DNA of 64,000 nucleotides from an uncultured Prevotellaceae bacterium (GTDB taxonomy: Bacteria; Bacteroidota; Bacteroidia; Bacteroidales; Bacteroidaceae): NCBI GenBank assembly GCA_900319385.1, contig ONOG01000005.1, forward strand, positions 32,366 to 96,365. Reading direction: 5' to 3'. Each line of letters opens with the position of its first letter. Position 1 is the stretch's first letter. Under the pieces are notes generated by a model that saw only the letters and a program-made list of their open reading frames with translations, did not search any database and was not told where the DNA came from. The translations under genes and the position numbers were made by a program. Below, in pieces: positions 18,217-26,198 of the stretch.

Positions 18217-19160
18217 ATACACCCGACCCGCACATAACCCGCCTGCGCAGCGATATCGAAGCAGAGGTGGGACGCAAAATCCGCACACCGAAGGACTTTG
18301 ACTTTCTCTCCGCCTGCATCGCTGATCGTTTGCACCAAACCATTAGCATCTCTACACTCAAGCGAGTGTGGAACTATGTCGCGTCGGATGCGACACCACG
18401 CCTCTCCACCCTCGACATCCTCGCACAGTTCGTCGGCTCCAAGGATTGGGAAGACTACACCACAAAAAAAACAGAACCCGCTGAAACAACAGAAAACACA
18501 GAACCCGCTGAAACAACAGAAAACACTGGAACAAGCGAAAACACGGAAATAAACGGAATTGATCAAGAATACACGAAAACTTCAGTGTTTCCCAAGAAAA
18601 TCCGAGTTTTCTGGATATCACTACTTTCCCTGACCATCCTCATCCTTCTCGGACTTTGGTTTTTCCACTCCCCCTATCGGGGGGAGACGGAGGGGGGCCA
18701 CATCATCCACAAAGGGCAGACCTTCGCCCACTACGATGACATCCACCGCCTCTTCGGCATTCAGGTACGCGACGACGCTCCCTGGTACCAGTCCGTGCCC
18801 CACAACGACGGCCTCTTTGTGTGGACACCTCAGTACCAGAACCCCAACTGGCACAACGAAGGCGATTCAGCCCTGCTGTTCCCCACCATCACCGAATACT
18901 GGGAACCCGACAGCCTGAAAGAAGACCCCAAGTCACAGCAACTCCTCCAACACATGAACAGCACGGGCTATTTCCTCGCCCTGCGCATGAACGACATACG
19001 CATCACCTTCATGCAGAACCTCACCGACTCTGGCTTCGTCTTCCTCGGTGTCTATCGCATATCCCTCTCTGAAAGTAACACAAACCACATCGTCTATGAG
19101 CGCGTTGCCGACGACTGCGACCTCACCCGCCTCGGCGACCTCAGGCAACTCCGCAACTAA
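18213..19160 (+). CDS. Membrane-anchored helix-turn-helix-like protein, paralogue 2
   Basis: A 315-residue paralogue of 12370-13272. Residues 1-85 hold the helix-turn-helix-like domain (TPKDFDFLSACIADRLHQTI, ISISTLKRVWNY, STLDILAQFVGSKDWEDY). The linker (about 88-120) is Glu/Thr-rich with repeats of AETTENTEP instead of Pro/Thr-rich. The membrane segment is VFWISLLSLTILILLGLWFF. The C-terminal domain has VWTPQYQNPNWHNEG and TITEYWEPDSL, and both paralogues end CDL-xx-L-xx-L-x-QLRN. The short stretch after the membrane segment (HSPYRGETEGGH) is encoded by a G/C-rich REP-like sequence. Function unknown; a membrane-tethered regulator is inference. Confidence 0.72.
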   Translation: MNTPDPHITRLRSDIEAEVGRKIRTPKDFDFLSACIADRLHQTISISTLKRVWNYVASDATPRLSTLDILAQFVGSKDWEDYTTKKTEPAETTENTEPAETTENTGTSENTEINGIDQEYTKTSVFPKKIRVFWISLLSLTILILLGLWFFHSPYRGETEGGHIIHKGQTFAHYDDIHRLFGIQVRDDAPWYQSVPHNDGLFVWTPQYQNPNWHNEGDSALLFPTITEYWEPDSLKEDPKSQQLLQHMNSTGYFLALRMNDIRITFMQNLTDSGFVFLGVYRISLSESNTNHIVYERVADDCDLTRLGDLRQLRN

Positions 19161-19213
19161 CACGGACATCTATTTGAAACACGGATTCCACGGATTTTAC
19201 GGATTTATTTGAC

Positions 19214-19260
19214 TCATCAATCTTCAATCATATAATTGACGAAGATTGATGACTGTTTTT
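19214..19260 (+). terminator. Intrinsic terminator
   Basis: Perfect 12-bp stem TCATCAATCTTC/GAAGATTGATGA around a 15-nt loop, then CTGTTTTT. Confidence 0.75.
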
Positions 19261-19759
19261 ATAAAGATTGACGTGATAAAAAAATCCGTTTCATCCCCGA
19301 CATCCGTGTTCCAGTGATAAAAAACGCCCCAAATTCCCGCGTGAACCAATTTGAACCAGCAAATGAACCAGTTGTCATCACGCCATATCGCACGGAAAAC
19401 CCTAACTTTGCATCCGAAAAAATAAGATAAAAGCAAAAAAACGGCTCACAAGAGAACAACTTTCGTGGAAATTCCTTATCTTTGCCAACGTAAAGAATGC
19501 GAGTGGCATTCGACATGAGGAAGCACCAAGCGCTCCGTCCGTCAGTAAATCTGGTAAATTTCACTGTATATAGGACCGAGACTGAAAGGCGTTCCTCCTG
19601 TTGTGGGTATATATCTGTCCAGCAACAGGTGTGAGCCGTTCCTTTTTCATTCTCCATTATACGGGTATTACCAGAACCTACTGACAGGGAATGTCGGAAG
19701 GCTCACATTCTGTGTGCGTGTATGAATAATCATATCACCTAATACTTATATATTTAATT
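19261..19759. other. AT-rich non-coding stretch upstream of the AT-rich island
   Basis: No convincing gene. Two promoter -7 boxes are visible, TAACTTTG (19403-19410) and TATCTTTG (19477-19484), neither with a good -33 box. The 270 bp that follow would be a long leader for the gene at 19760. Just upstream (19165-19210) are short iterations of CACGGATTCCACGGATTTTACGGAT. Confidence 0.5.
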
Positions 19760-20002
19760 ATGAAAAAAAATTATATCCATGCTAAAATGAAAGTCAAAAC
19801 AGTGGATTTAGAATCAACTCTCCTAACGACCTCTGAAGGTATACAGGCTGGACGTGGATCTTATGGATACGACGATTGGGGGACGGCCACCGGCAGTATT
19901 ATCGGTGGGCGTGACGACTATTCCAATGGCTTGTGGTCATCGGACGACAGCAACACAGGTGTCACAAGCGGACGCCAGGACTATGGAGTCAGCAGTTGGT
20001 AA
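19760..20002 (+). CDS. Small Gly/Asp/Ser/Trp-rich protein
   Basis: An 80-residue protein. The first 30 residues (MKKNYIHAKMKVKTVDLEST...) look like the leader-like start found on many short Bacteroidetes proteins of unknown role. The remainder is low complexity, with loosely repeated blocks GRGSYGYDDWG, GGRDDYSNGLW and GRQDYGVSSW. No signal peptide or cysteines. It sits 45 bp before a fimbrillin-like lipoprotein gene and is probably co-transcribed with it. A modified-peptide precursor or a surface component can be imagined, but no modifying enzyme is visible nearby. Confidence 0.55.
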   Translation: MKKNYIHAKMKVKTVDLESTLLTTSEGIQAGRGSYGYDDWGTATGSIIGGRDDYSNGLWSSDDSNTGVTSGRQDYGVSSW

Positions 20003-20047
20003 TTGCTCCTAAAGAAAAACAGTCATTAATCATAAAACAACAAAAAC

Positions 20048-21748
20048 ATGAAAAAAATTTTTTATTATGCTGCCGCAATAGTATCATTGACAATGATGGC
20101 AGCCTGCAACTCAAACGACAGTATTGAAGAATCTTTATCACCAGGCAGAAAACAACGTGCGCTAACCATTACTCAGAACGTAGAAGTGATGGCAGTACCA
20201 CGAACTACCCAACTGATTGACAAAGGCGAGGACGGTCTAGGTGCTTCTTGGGAAATGGGTGACATAATGAGCGTCTATAACAAAACCTATCCTGCTTCAG
20301 GCTACGAGAATGTCACAGCATCGTCAAGTACAAAGAACACCACATTTACCGGCATGGTAACGTGTGAGCAAGGCGACATACTCCGTTTCTTCTATCCTGC
20401 CATTGGCAGCGAAGGCTCTGTAACAGGTACGGCGGGTAACCTCACTCTTAATTTAGCCAATCAGAATGGTACACTGGAGAACATTCAACAGCATTATGAT
20501 TTCAACTATGGAGAAGCCACTGTAACAGATGTCACAGATGAGACAGCCACCGCAAATGCTGGAACGACTGACAACCTGATGGCTATTTGCAAATTCAACT
20601 TTAAATGCGACGGAGCCTATCTCAAAAGCATTAAAAGCGTTGACATTGCAGGCGTAGCTACCACGGCAACATTCTCGCTTTCGGCACGCAATACACCCGA
20701 GTTAACTCCTGGCGAAATCTCCACACTAAATGTCGCCTGTGGCAGTAACGACAAATACATTTATGTTGCTCTCTTCCCGGGAGCCACCACGCCGACGTTT
20801 ACTGTTACTACAAACGAAGGAATCTATGAAGGCTCTTTACCCTCATCAACACTTGTAGCAGGCAAGTACTACAACGTAACTGTCAGCACAACACGTACAG
20901 GCGATGCCCCTCCTTCAGATGATTACGTAGAGGTTTGTGGAGTCAAGTGGGCAAGAGGAAATCTCATGTATGACCCTGTTAATGGAGGCGACGCTGGCTT
21001 TATGGAAAACTGGCGCATCGCACCAGAACAATGGTATTATGTTAGTTCATTGACAGAATCTGCAAAAGACAACTTTAACGGGTTGTATTTGGGAGAAGAA
21101 GCATATAGTTCTAACATATATGGTTGGGCTGGAAGAACTGAAGACTACTCAGCACGCTTATTTTATTATTATAATAATTGGTATGAAACAAATAGTTTTG
21201 AGTATGCGAACAGAGGCGATGTAGCATATTGGGCTTCTCATGGAAAATATCGTCTGCCTACTTCTACAGAAATTAGTTTTTTAATAAACATCGCATCTTA
21301 TCAGTATGGATATATTGAATCCAATGGGACAAGGATTCAAGGTGTTTTGTTTACGACTCCAAACGGTGAAAGAGTCACCAATAAAACCTCTATTAGATTG
21401 GAAGAAAGTCAATTGAAAAACGGGGTATTCTTTCCTTTTGCAGGACGAGTATATGTAGAAGAAGTATATAATAGGGAAACTAGAGTTTCTAATTATACAT
21501 CTCCCGAATTACAAGAAACGAATGTTTCTGGCTATTATTATGGTTCTATTGATTCAAGTATTGGTAATGGGGCGAATAATGCGTATCATACTTCTTCAAT
21601 TAACGTAGGACTATCTATTACTTCATCCAAACTCGGAACAGAAATTCCAAAATGTAAATTTATTTCACAATCTTCATCGTCGGCTAGTTATGGTACTGTA
21701 ACCTACAGTATATATAGAAATAAAATTCGTCCTGTTTTGTGCGAATAA
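20048..21748 (+). CDS. Fimbrillin-like lipoprotein with a C-terminal surface domain
   Basis: A 566-residue lipoprotein (signal MKKIFYYAAAIVSLTMMAAC, lipobox Cys 20). Residues about 35-290 fit the Bacteroidetes fimbrillin-like architecture: beta-strands with GASWEMGDIMSVYNK, FTGMVTCEQGDILRFFYP, LMAICKF and VALFPG-x-TTPTFTV. From about 298 (YVEVCGVKWARGNLMYDP) a second domain begins, resembling the C-terminal domains of Bacteroidetes surface proteins with WYYVSSLT, KYRLPTSTE and FFPFAGRV motifs. Base composition is much more AT-rich than the flanking genes, especially after 21,100. Family assignment of the first half is moderate; binding function is unknown. Confidence 0.6.
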   Translation: MKKIFYYAAAIVSLTMMAACNSNDSIEESLSPGRKQRALTITQNVEVMAVPRTTQLIDKGEDGLGASWEMGDIMSVYNKTYPASGYENVTASSSTKNTTFTGMVTCEQGDILRFFYPAIGSEGSVTGTAGNLTLNLANQNGTLENIQQHYDFNYGEATVTDVTDETATANAGTTDNLMAICKFNFKCDGAYLKSIKSVDIAGVATTATFSLSARNTPELTPGEISTLNVACGSNDKYIYVALFPGATTPTFTVTTNEGIYEGSLPSSTLVAGKYYNVTVSTTRTGDAPPSDDYVEVCGVKWARGNLMYDPVNGGDAGFMENWRIAPEQWYYVSSLTESAKDNFNGLYLGEEAYSSNIYGWAGRTEDYSARLFYYYNNWYETNSFEYANRGDVAYWASHGKYRLPTSTEISFLINIASYQYGYIESNGTRIQGVLFTTPNGERVTNKTSIRLEESQLKNGVFFPFAGRVYVEEVYNRETRVSNYTSPELQETNVSGYYYGSIDSSIGNGANNAYHTSSINVGLSITSSKLGTEIPKCKFISQSSSSASYGTVTYSIYRNKIRPVLCE

Positions 21749-21771
21749 AACTTAAACAATAATAATAAAGA

Positions 21772-22902
21772 ATGGAAAAGAATTTTTTTGATACTACCAG
21801 CATAGCCTGTAGAGAGCGCGTCCACTCTGCTGTCATAGGATGGATGTTGTCAGACGGGTGTACCGCTCTCACAACAGGCCAAAAGCTGGATATACTCTGC
21901 GGTCTCTTTCACGTGAAGAACAAACCAAAGAATGTAAAGAATATAGAAGTACGCTTAGAGTGGAATAACATTGACATTCTCATCATCACTACCAGCAGCC
22001 AGGGCTCCTGCTGCTGGGTAGTGGAGAATAAATTGAAATCTTCACAGCATGACAATCAGTTAGACAAATATGAAAGCATCATCAATAAAGATTTTTTCTC
22101 TTATAACCATCATTTTCTGCTCTTGTCGCTGACAGAGGAACATCCAATATGCACATCACAAAACTGGGAAAAAGCCACATACGAAGACTTGAGCATTTTG
22201 CTTAGTTCTGCTTTGAAGGCTACGACAAAGATTGATACTCACTTTTGCATATTGCGTGAATATCTTGAATGCATCCAACAACTAGGATATGCTCTGAACT
22301 CCTTCCTGACGAAACCAGAATTATATCCGGAGGTTTTTGTCAACGGCAACAAGGCGCAAGGCTATAAAAAGCCCCTTTCTTCCTCTGTCATGTATGCAGA
22401 TTATATTTCCGAGTGTGGTCTTGAAACCATTTTCCAGAAGGCATTGTTCAGAAAACTTTCAGAACAGTTAATAAAGAGGAACAAAAAAATCATACCGACC
22501 TATCCTATCATTGGTGAAACTCATGGTAATGCAGAAATTGCATTTGCCCACATATTAGTTCCATATCCCAATAAGAAAGATGAGGTCTATATTGATATTT
22601 CGTTTCAAGGTGGCACTTTTAAAGTGGCTATATATAAAGATTACAACAAACCTACGCCTCAGGCAAAACTGGTCATAAATACAATCTGGTTGCCCATCTT
22701 GCAATCATTTGCAAAGAGTAACACAGGTTGGAAACTTCAGACAGGAGCCAAGCCTCGGGTGGCAGTGACAAAACACATAGACAATAATTGGTACAAAACA
22801 GACTTTTGTACAATGCTTAAAGCATGGGAAACAGGATTGAGTGAAGCAATAAAAGTGAAGGATGATATCATTGCGGCTGCAAAAGCAGTAAAATATCCGT
22901 AG
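21772..22902 (+). CDS. PD-(D/E)XK nuclease superfamily protein
   Basis: A 376-residue protein with the restriction-like nuclease core: Asp68 (NNIDILIIT), then Glu85-Asn86-Lys87 (VVENKLKS), and Gln96 in HDNQLDKY. This D...ExK...Q pattern matches the PDDEXK_4 type of uncharacterised proteins (family name from memory). The remainder is helical with a C-terminal beta region (VYIDISFQGGTFKVAIYK). Strongly AT-rich and 23 bp after the fimbrillin-like gene. A role in defence or DNA processing is plausible, but there is no methylase, helicase or toxin/antitoxin partner in the window. Confidence 0.75.
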   Translation: MEKNFFDTTSIACRERVHSAVIGWMLSDGCTALTTGQKLDILCGLFHVKNKPKNVKNIEVRLEWNNIDILIITTSSQGSCCWVVENKLKSSQHDNQLDKYESIINKDFFSYNHHFLLLSLTEEHPICTSQNWEKATYEDLSILLSSALKATTKIDTHFCILREYLECIQQLGYALNSFLTKPELYPEVFVNGNKAQGYKKPLSSSVMYADYISECGLETIFQKALFRKLSEQLIKRNKKIIPTYPIIGETHGNAEIAFAHILVPYPNKKDEVYIDISFQGGTFKVAIYKDYNKPTPQAKLVINTIWLPILQSFAKSNTGWKLQTGAKPRVAVTKHIDNNWYKTDFCTMLKAWETGLSEAIKVKDDIIAAAKAVKYP

Positions 22903-22933
22903 GATTATAGTAAATTAGTTAATATAGTAGTAA

Positions 22934-22980
22934 GGCGTGCGGCATCCGTTTCAAACAGATACCGCCCGTTGTCTTTTTTA
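22934..22980 (+). terminator. Probable terminator at the end of the AT-rich island
   Basis: An imperfect stem formed by GGCATCCGTTT and AAACAGATACC, followed by GTCTTTTTTA. Confidence 0.5.
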
Positions 22981-23029
22981 AGATTATTTGCTGAAAAGTT
23001 AAAAAAATGTAAAAAATTTAACGAAATTG

Positions 23030-23061
23030 TTTGGGGGTATCAATGAAAAAGCATACCTTTG
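23030..23061 (+). promoter_or_regulatory. Bacteroidetes-type promoter
   Basis: TTTG at 23030-23033 and TACCTTTG at 23054-23061 with 20-bp spacing, 44 bp before the lipoprotein start. Confidence 0.8.
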
Positions 23062-23105
23062 CAGCGACAACCTAATTGTTTCACCCTTAAAACCCTAAGA
23101 GAATT

Positions 23106-23507
23106 ATGAAGAAAGTATTGATTGGAATGCTCGCACTGCTCATGGCAGTCGGCTTCACCGCATGCACAAGCGGCACACCCTCGATGGAGGACCTCGTAGC
23201 CTCGGCTAAGAAAGACGGTGCCAGCTGGACCGTTGACCAGTGGAAGGACGCCTTCCGCGACATGGCTATCAATGTAAAACCGATGATGGTTGAGACTCAG
23301 GAAGCCATGAAACTGGTTGAGACCGACCCCACCAAGGCCATGGAAATGATTGAGAACATCCAGAAGAAGTACGGCGACGTAGAAAAACTGATGGACGAAT
23401 TCAACAAGGCCGCTTCAGCTACGGAAAACGGTAAGAAGGTAGCAGACGACGAAGAGTTTGGGAAGAAACTGTTCGAGGAACTCGGCATTCCAGACCTCGA
23501 CATGTAG
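23106..23507 (+). CDS. Small helical lipoprotein of unknown function
   Basis: A 133-residue lipoprotein (LIGMLALLMAVGFTACTSG). The mature protein is helical and acidic/basic (DLVASAKKDGASWTVDQWKD, METVETDPTKAMEM-like helices, KKYGDVEKLMDEF). It is the intact parent form of the truncated copy at 17989-18216, to which it is closely similar over about 58 residues. It is monocistronic, with its own promoter and terminator. No family recognised. Confidence 0.75.
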   Translation: MKKVLIGMLALLMAVGFTACTSGTPSMEDLVASAKKDGASWTVDQWKDAFRDMAINVKPMMVETQEAMKLVETDPTKAMEMIENIQKKYGDVEKLMDEFNKAASATENGKKVADDEEFGKKLFEELGIPDLDM

Positions 23508-23535
23508 TAGCCGACTCTCCATTTCATTCCCCTCA

Positions 23536-23571
23536 AAGCGGCTGGTGCACACTGCACCAGCCGCTTTTTTT
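23536..23571 (+). terminator. Strong intrinsic terminator
   Basis: Stem AAGCGGCTGGTGCA/TGCACCAGCCGCTT with a short loop and a T-run. Confidence 0.92.
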
Positions 23572-23620
23572 CGCTAAATGCCCTTTTTATCGGTGTTTTA
23601 TACAAAAAAAGTGCGAATTG

Positions 23621-23652
23621 TTTGGTCATGTCCGCAAAAGTCCGTACCTTTG
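23621..23652 (+). promoter_or_regulatory. Bacteroidetes-type promoter of the tRNA gene
   Basis: TTTG at 23621-23624 and TACCTTTG at 23645-23652, spacing 20 bp, about 33 bp before the tRNA 5' end. Confidence 0.8.
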
Positions 23653-23684
23653 CACTCGCTAAACAAAAATAGCACATACAACAT

Positions 23685-23757
23685 CGCGGAGTGGAGCAGT
23701 TGGTAGCTCGCCAGGCTCATAACCTGGAGGTCGCATGTTCGAGTCCTGCCTCCGCAA
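23685..23757 (+). tRNA. tRNA-Met (CAT), initiator type
   Basis: A 73-nt cloverleaf starting CGCGGAG and ending CTCCGCAA. The acceptor stem has an unpaired C1-A72, the hallmark of bacterial initiator tRNA. The anticodon loop reads CTCATAA, the T loop GTTCGAG. The anticodon stem is CCAGG/CCTGG, so position 29:41 is A:U rather than the third G:C pair usual in initiators. The three bases after the discriminator are CTA, not CCA, so the 3' end must be completed by nucleotidyltransferase. Confidence 0.88.
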
Positions 23758-23945
23758 CTATTTACGGACGAAGCATCCCGACACAGGGTGTTTCGTTTTG
23801 TTTTATTGCATCTGCCAATCTGGCGAAGGCGGTGTGCCGACAACAAACCCGCAAAGCCCGACCTGCATCTCCACACATGATGGTCGAAACTCGGTTGATA
23901 GGCAAAGAATTGCCGCTTCCTCCAAACATTAAACTCGTCCGATGT

Positions 23946-24053
23946 TCGGCATAAACTCAAAATATCATTGAAATTTGCAAGAATATCACTGATATTTGTA
24001 GAAATATCAATGGAATTTGTAAAAATATCACTGATATTTTGAGTTTTATCCGC
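23946..24053. repeat. 108-bp palindromic element, copy 2
   Basis: Same 12 + 4 x 21 + 12 layout as copies at 13509, 34013 and 41227. The left end is degraded (TCGGCATAAACT) and the right end ends TATCCGC. Units carry cores such as ATATCACTGATAT. It lies in the 580-bp gap between the tRNA and the rhodanese/lactamase gene; the rest of that gap shows no gene, only short GC-rich palindromic stretches around 24,090-24,120. Confidence 0.88.
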
Positions 24054-24293
24054 ACAACTGCGCTGTATTCGCCGCAATCTGGTTGAATCTTTGACGCCGA
24101 CCGACTGGTTTTCGGCGACCGACTCTGCGCATGGTTGGTGGGGAACTTTGATCACTTCATCATCACTTTGGCTCTGCCGAAGTTAGCCGCTTCGCGGAGT
24201 CCTTTGGGGAGATAAATTTCCCGTCGTCGCAAACTGCGCTACGATTTCGCGCGGTCGCTCGGGAATAAAAATGTGAAAAAAACATTTTCACAT

Positions 24294-24324
24294 TTTGTAT
24301 TCCGCTCACTTAATCGTAACTTTG
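24294..24324 (+). promoter_or_regulatory. Promoter cassette (repeated type) for the rhodanese/lactamase gene
   Basis: TTTG at 24294-24297, TAACTTTG at 24317-24324 (19-bp spacing). The whole spacer TATTCCGCTCACTTAATCG is shared nearly unchanged with promoters of murF and folP (33798, 33886, 34243, 34330). Confidence 0.85.
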
Positions 24325-24343
24325 TGCGGATAAATAACACCGA

Positions 24344-25411
24344 ATGAAACAGATGAAGAACTTTTTTGCGATGCTTCTGGCGATGATGGGCATTACGAGT
24401 GCCTGCAGCCAGGAGAATTTCGAGAGCCGCGAGGTGGGCGACTTTGCCCGGCTCGCCGACAGCTGCGACGTGGTCGTGCTCGACGTGCGCACGGCAGAGG
24501 AATTTGCCGAGGGACACCTGGACGGCGCCGTGAACATTGACGTCAAGAAGGGTGACTTCGGCGAACGGACGGATGCCCTGCTGCCGAAGGACAAGACCAT
24601 CGCCCTGTACTGCAAGACGGGCCGGAGGGCCAAGCTGGCTGCGGTGCAACTGGTGGGCAAGGGCTACCGCGTGGTCAGCCTGAAGGGCGGCATCGAGGCC
24701 TGGAAAGAGGTGTCGATGCCGGTGACGACCGACGCACACGAGCGCGACGTGTTCACCACTCCAGGCGGCAAAACGGTGAAGATCTACGCCCTGATGCACG
24801 CGAGCATCCGCATCGTCTTTGACGGCACGGAAATCGAGATTGACCCCGTGCGACAGCTGGGCGACCGCACGACGGACTACGCTGCGCTGCCCCAGGCCGA
24901 CTACCTGTTGGTCACTCACGAGCATGGCGACCACTTCGATGCCGACGTCTTGAAGCAGCTCACGAAGGTGGGCACCCGCCTCGTCTGCAACCAGCGTGTG
25001 CAGACGCTGAACGGCGGCTGGGGACTCGTCATGAAGAACGGCGAGCGTGAGCAGCTGGCCGATGGCATCACGGTCGAGGCTGTGCCGGCCTACAACACGA
25101 CGGCGGGCCGCGAGCAGTTCCACCCCAAGGGTCGCGACAACGGCTACATCCTCACGCTCGACGGCCTGCGCATCTACATCGCCGGCGACACGGAGGACAC
25201 GCCCGAGATGGCCGACGTGCGCGACATCGACATCGCCTTCCTGCCCTGCAACCAGCCTTACACCATGACGCCCGACCAGCTCGTGCGTGCGGCACGTGTC
25301 ATCCGCCCGAAGGTGCTCTTCCCCTATCATTACGGCCAGACCGACGTGAACGGCCTTCCTGCCCTGCTCAAGGCAGACGGCATCGACGTGCGGATTCGCC
25401 ACTACGAATAA
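24344..25411 (+). CDS. Lipoprotein fusing a rhodanese domain to a metallo-beta-lactamase-fold domain
   Basis: A 355-residue protein with a lipoprotein-type signal (MLLAMMGITSACSQ). Residues about 28-125 form a rhodanese domain (DVVVLDVRTAEEFAEGHLDG; active-site Cys90 in YCKTGRRAK; KGGIEAWK). Residues about 145-355 form a metallo-beta-lactamase fold of the UlaG-like type, with T-H-E-H-G-D-H at 191-197 and YIAGDTEDTPEM later. Both active sites look intact. The lactamase half belongs to the group of hydrolases that includes UlaG; substrate unknown. The fusion suggests a periplasmic sulfur-related or hydrolytic function, but that is inference. ATG at 24344 or 24353 may be used. Confidence 0.85.
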   Translation: MKQMKNFFAMLLAMMGITSACSQENFESREVGDFARLADSCDVVVLDVRTAEEFAEGHLDGAVNIDVKKGDFGERTDALLPKDKTIALYCKTGRRAKLAAVQLVGKGYRVVSLKGGIEAWKEVSMPVTTDAHERDVFTTPGGKTVKIYALMHASIRIVFDGTEIEIDPVRQLGDRTTDYAALPQADYLLVTHEHGDHFDADVLKQLTKVGTRLVCNQRVQTLNGGWGLVMKNGEREQLADGITVEAVPAYNTTAGREQFHPKGRDNGYILTLDGLRIYIAGDTEDTPEMADVRDIDIAFLPCNQPYTMTPDQLVRAARVIRPKVLFPYHYGQTDVNGLPALLKADGIDVRIRHYE

Positions 25412-25495
25412 TTTTTTTTAGGAGAAACGCTTTGTATTGTGCCGCGATAGTCGTATCTTCGCAACCGAAAACCAACCACGCAGTTTAACACCGTC

Positions 25496-26119
25496 ATGCA
25501 TATAGCAGTAGCAGGAAACATGGGGAGCGGCAAGACGACGCTGACCACGCTGCTGGCCGACCACTACGGCTGGACACCGTTCTTCGAACAGGTGGACGAC
25601 AACCCGTATCTGGACGACTACTACAAGGACATTCCCCGCTGGTCGTTCGCGATGGAAGTGTTCTTCCTGCGCCACCGCTTCAAGGACCTGATGCGCATAC
25701 AAGACGATGGCGTGACCTACATTCAGGACCGCAGCATCTACGAGGGTGTGTATGTGTTCACCGCCAACAACTGGCGCATGGGCAACCTGTCGGACCGCGA
25801 CTATCGGACGTATATGGACCTGTTCGACCTGATGATGTCGTTGGTGCGCATTCCGGACCTGATGATCTACCTGCGCGCCTCGGTTCCCCATCTCGTGGCC
25901 AACATACAGAAGCGCGGCCGTGGCTACGAGCAGACCATCCAGCTGGAATATCTGGAAAACCTGAACAAGCTGTACGAGGAATTCATCTACCATCAGTACA
26001 AGGGCCGCGTGCTGACCATCGACGTCGATCACATCGACTACCTGCACAATCCCGAGGACTTGGCCGCCATCCTCGACAAGATCGACGGCCTGCTCTACGG
26101 ACTGTTCCCCGAGAAATAA
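25496..26119 (+). CDS. Deoxynucleoside kinase, copy 1
   Basis: A 207-residue kinase of the deoxyadenosine/deoxyguanosine kinase family that salvages deoxynucleosides to monophosphates. P-loop GNMGSGKTT at residues 7-15, catalytic-type motif QDRSIYEGVYVF (DRS with Glu) near residue 80, and the lid region KRGRGYEQTI near 138. Its promoter region has a degenerate version of the repeated cassette (TTTGTATTG ... TATCTTCG). It is followed 79 bp later by a second, related kinase. Confidence 0.88.
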   Translation: MHIAVAGNMGSGKTTLTTLLADHYGWTPFFEQVDDNPYLDDYYKDIPRWSFAMEVFFLRHRFKDLMRIQDDGVTYIQDRSIYEGVYVFTANNWRMGNLSDRDYRTYMDLFDLMMSLVRIPDLMIYLRASVPHLVANIQKRGRGYEQTIQLEYLENLNKLYEEFIYHQYKGRVLTIDVDHIDYLHNPEDLAAILDKIDGLLYGLFPEK

Positions 26120-26142
26120 CTGGCTTTCGCCATTTTTAATTT

Positions 26143-26188
26143 TTCACTGATCACTTTTCATTTTTCACTTTTAACTTTTCACTTTTCA
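26143..26188. repeat. CACTTTT-type simple repeat in a 5' leader
   Basis: Iterated TTTTCACTTTTAACTTTTCACTTTT ending 10 bp before the second kinase gene. The same kind of array occurs at 29249, 38318 (in coding sequence), 47251, 52633, 61457 and 63513. Confidence 0.8.
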
Positions 26189-26198
26189 CTTATAAGTC

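Noticed and set aside
19259..19657. A 132-codon frame on the minus strand in the gap before the AT-rich island
   Set aside because: No recognisable domain, odd composition, and it overlaps the likely leader and promoter of the gene at 19760.
23598..24155. A 185-codon minus-strand frame across the tRNA gene and the 108-bp element
   Set aside because: It includes the antisense of the tRNA and of the repeat; the 21-bp period keeps frames open in all copies by chance.
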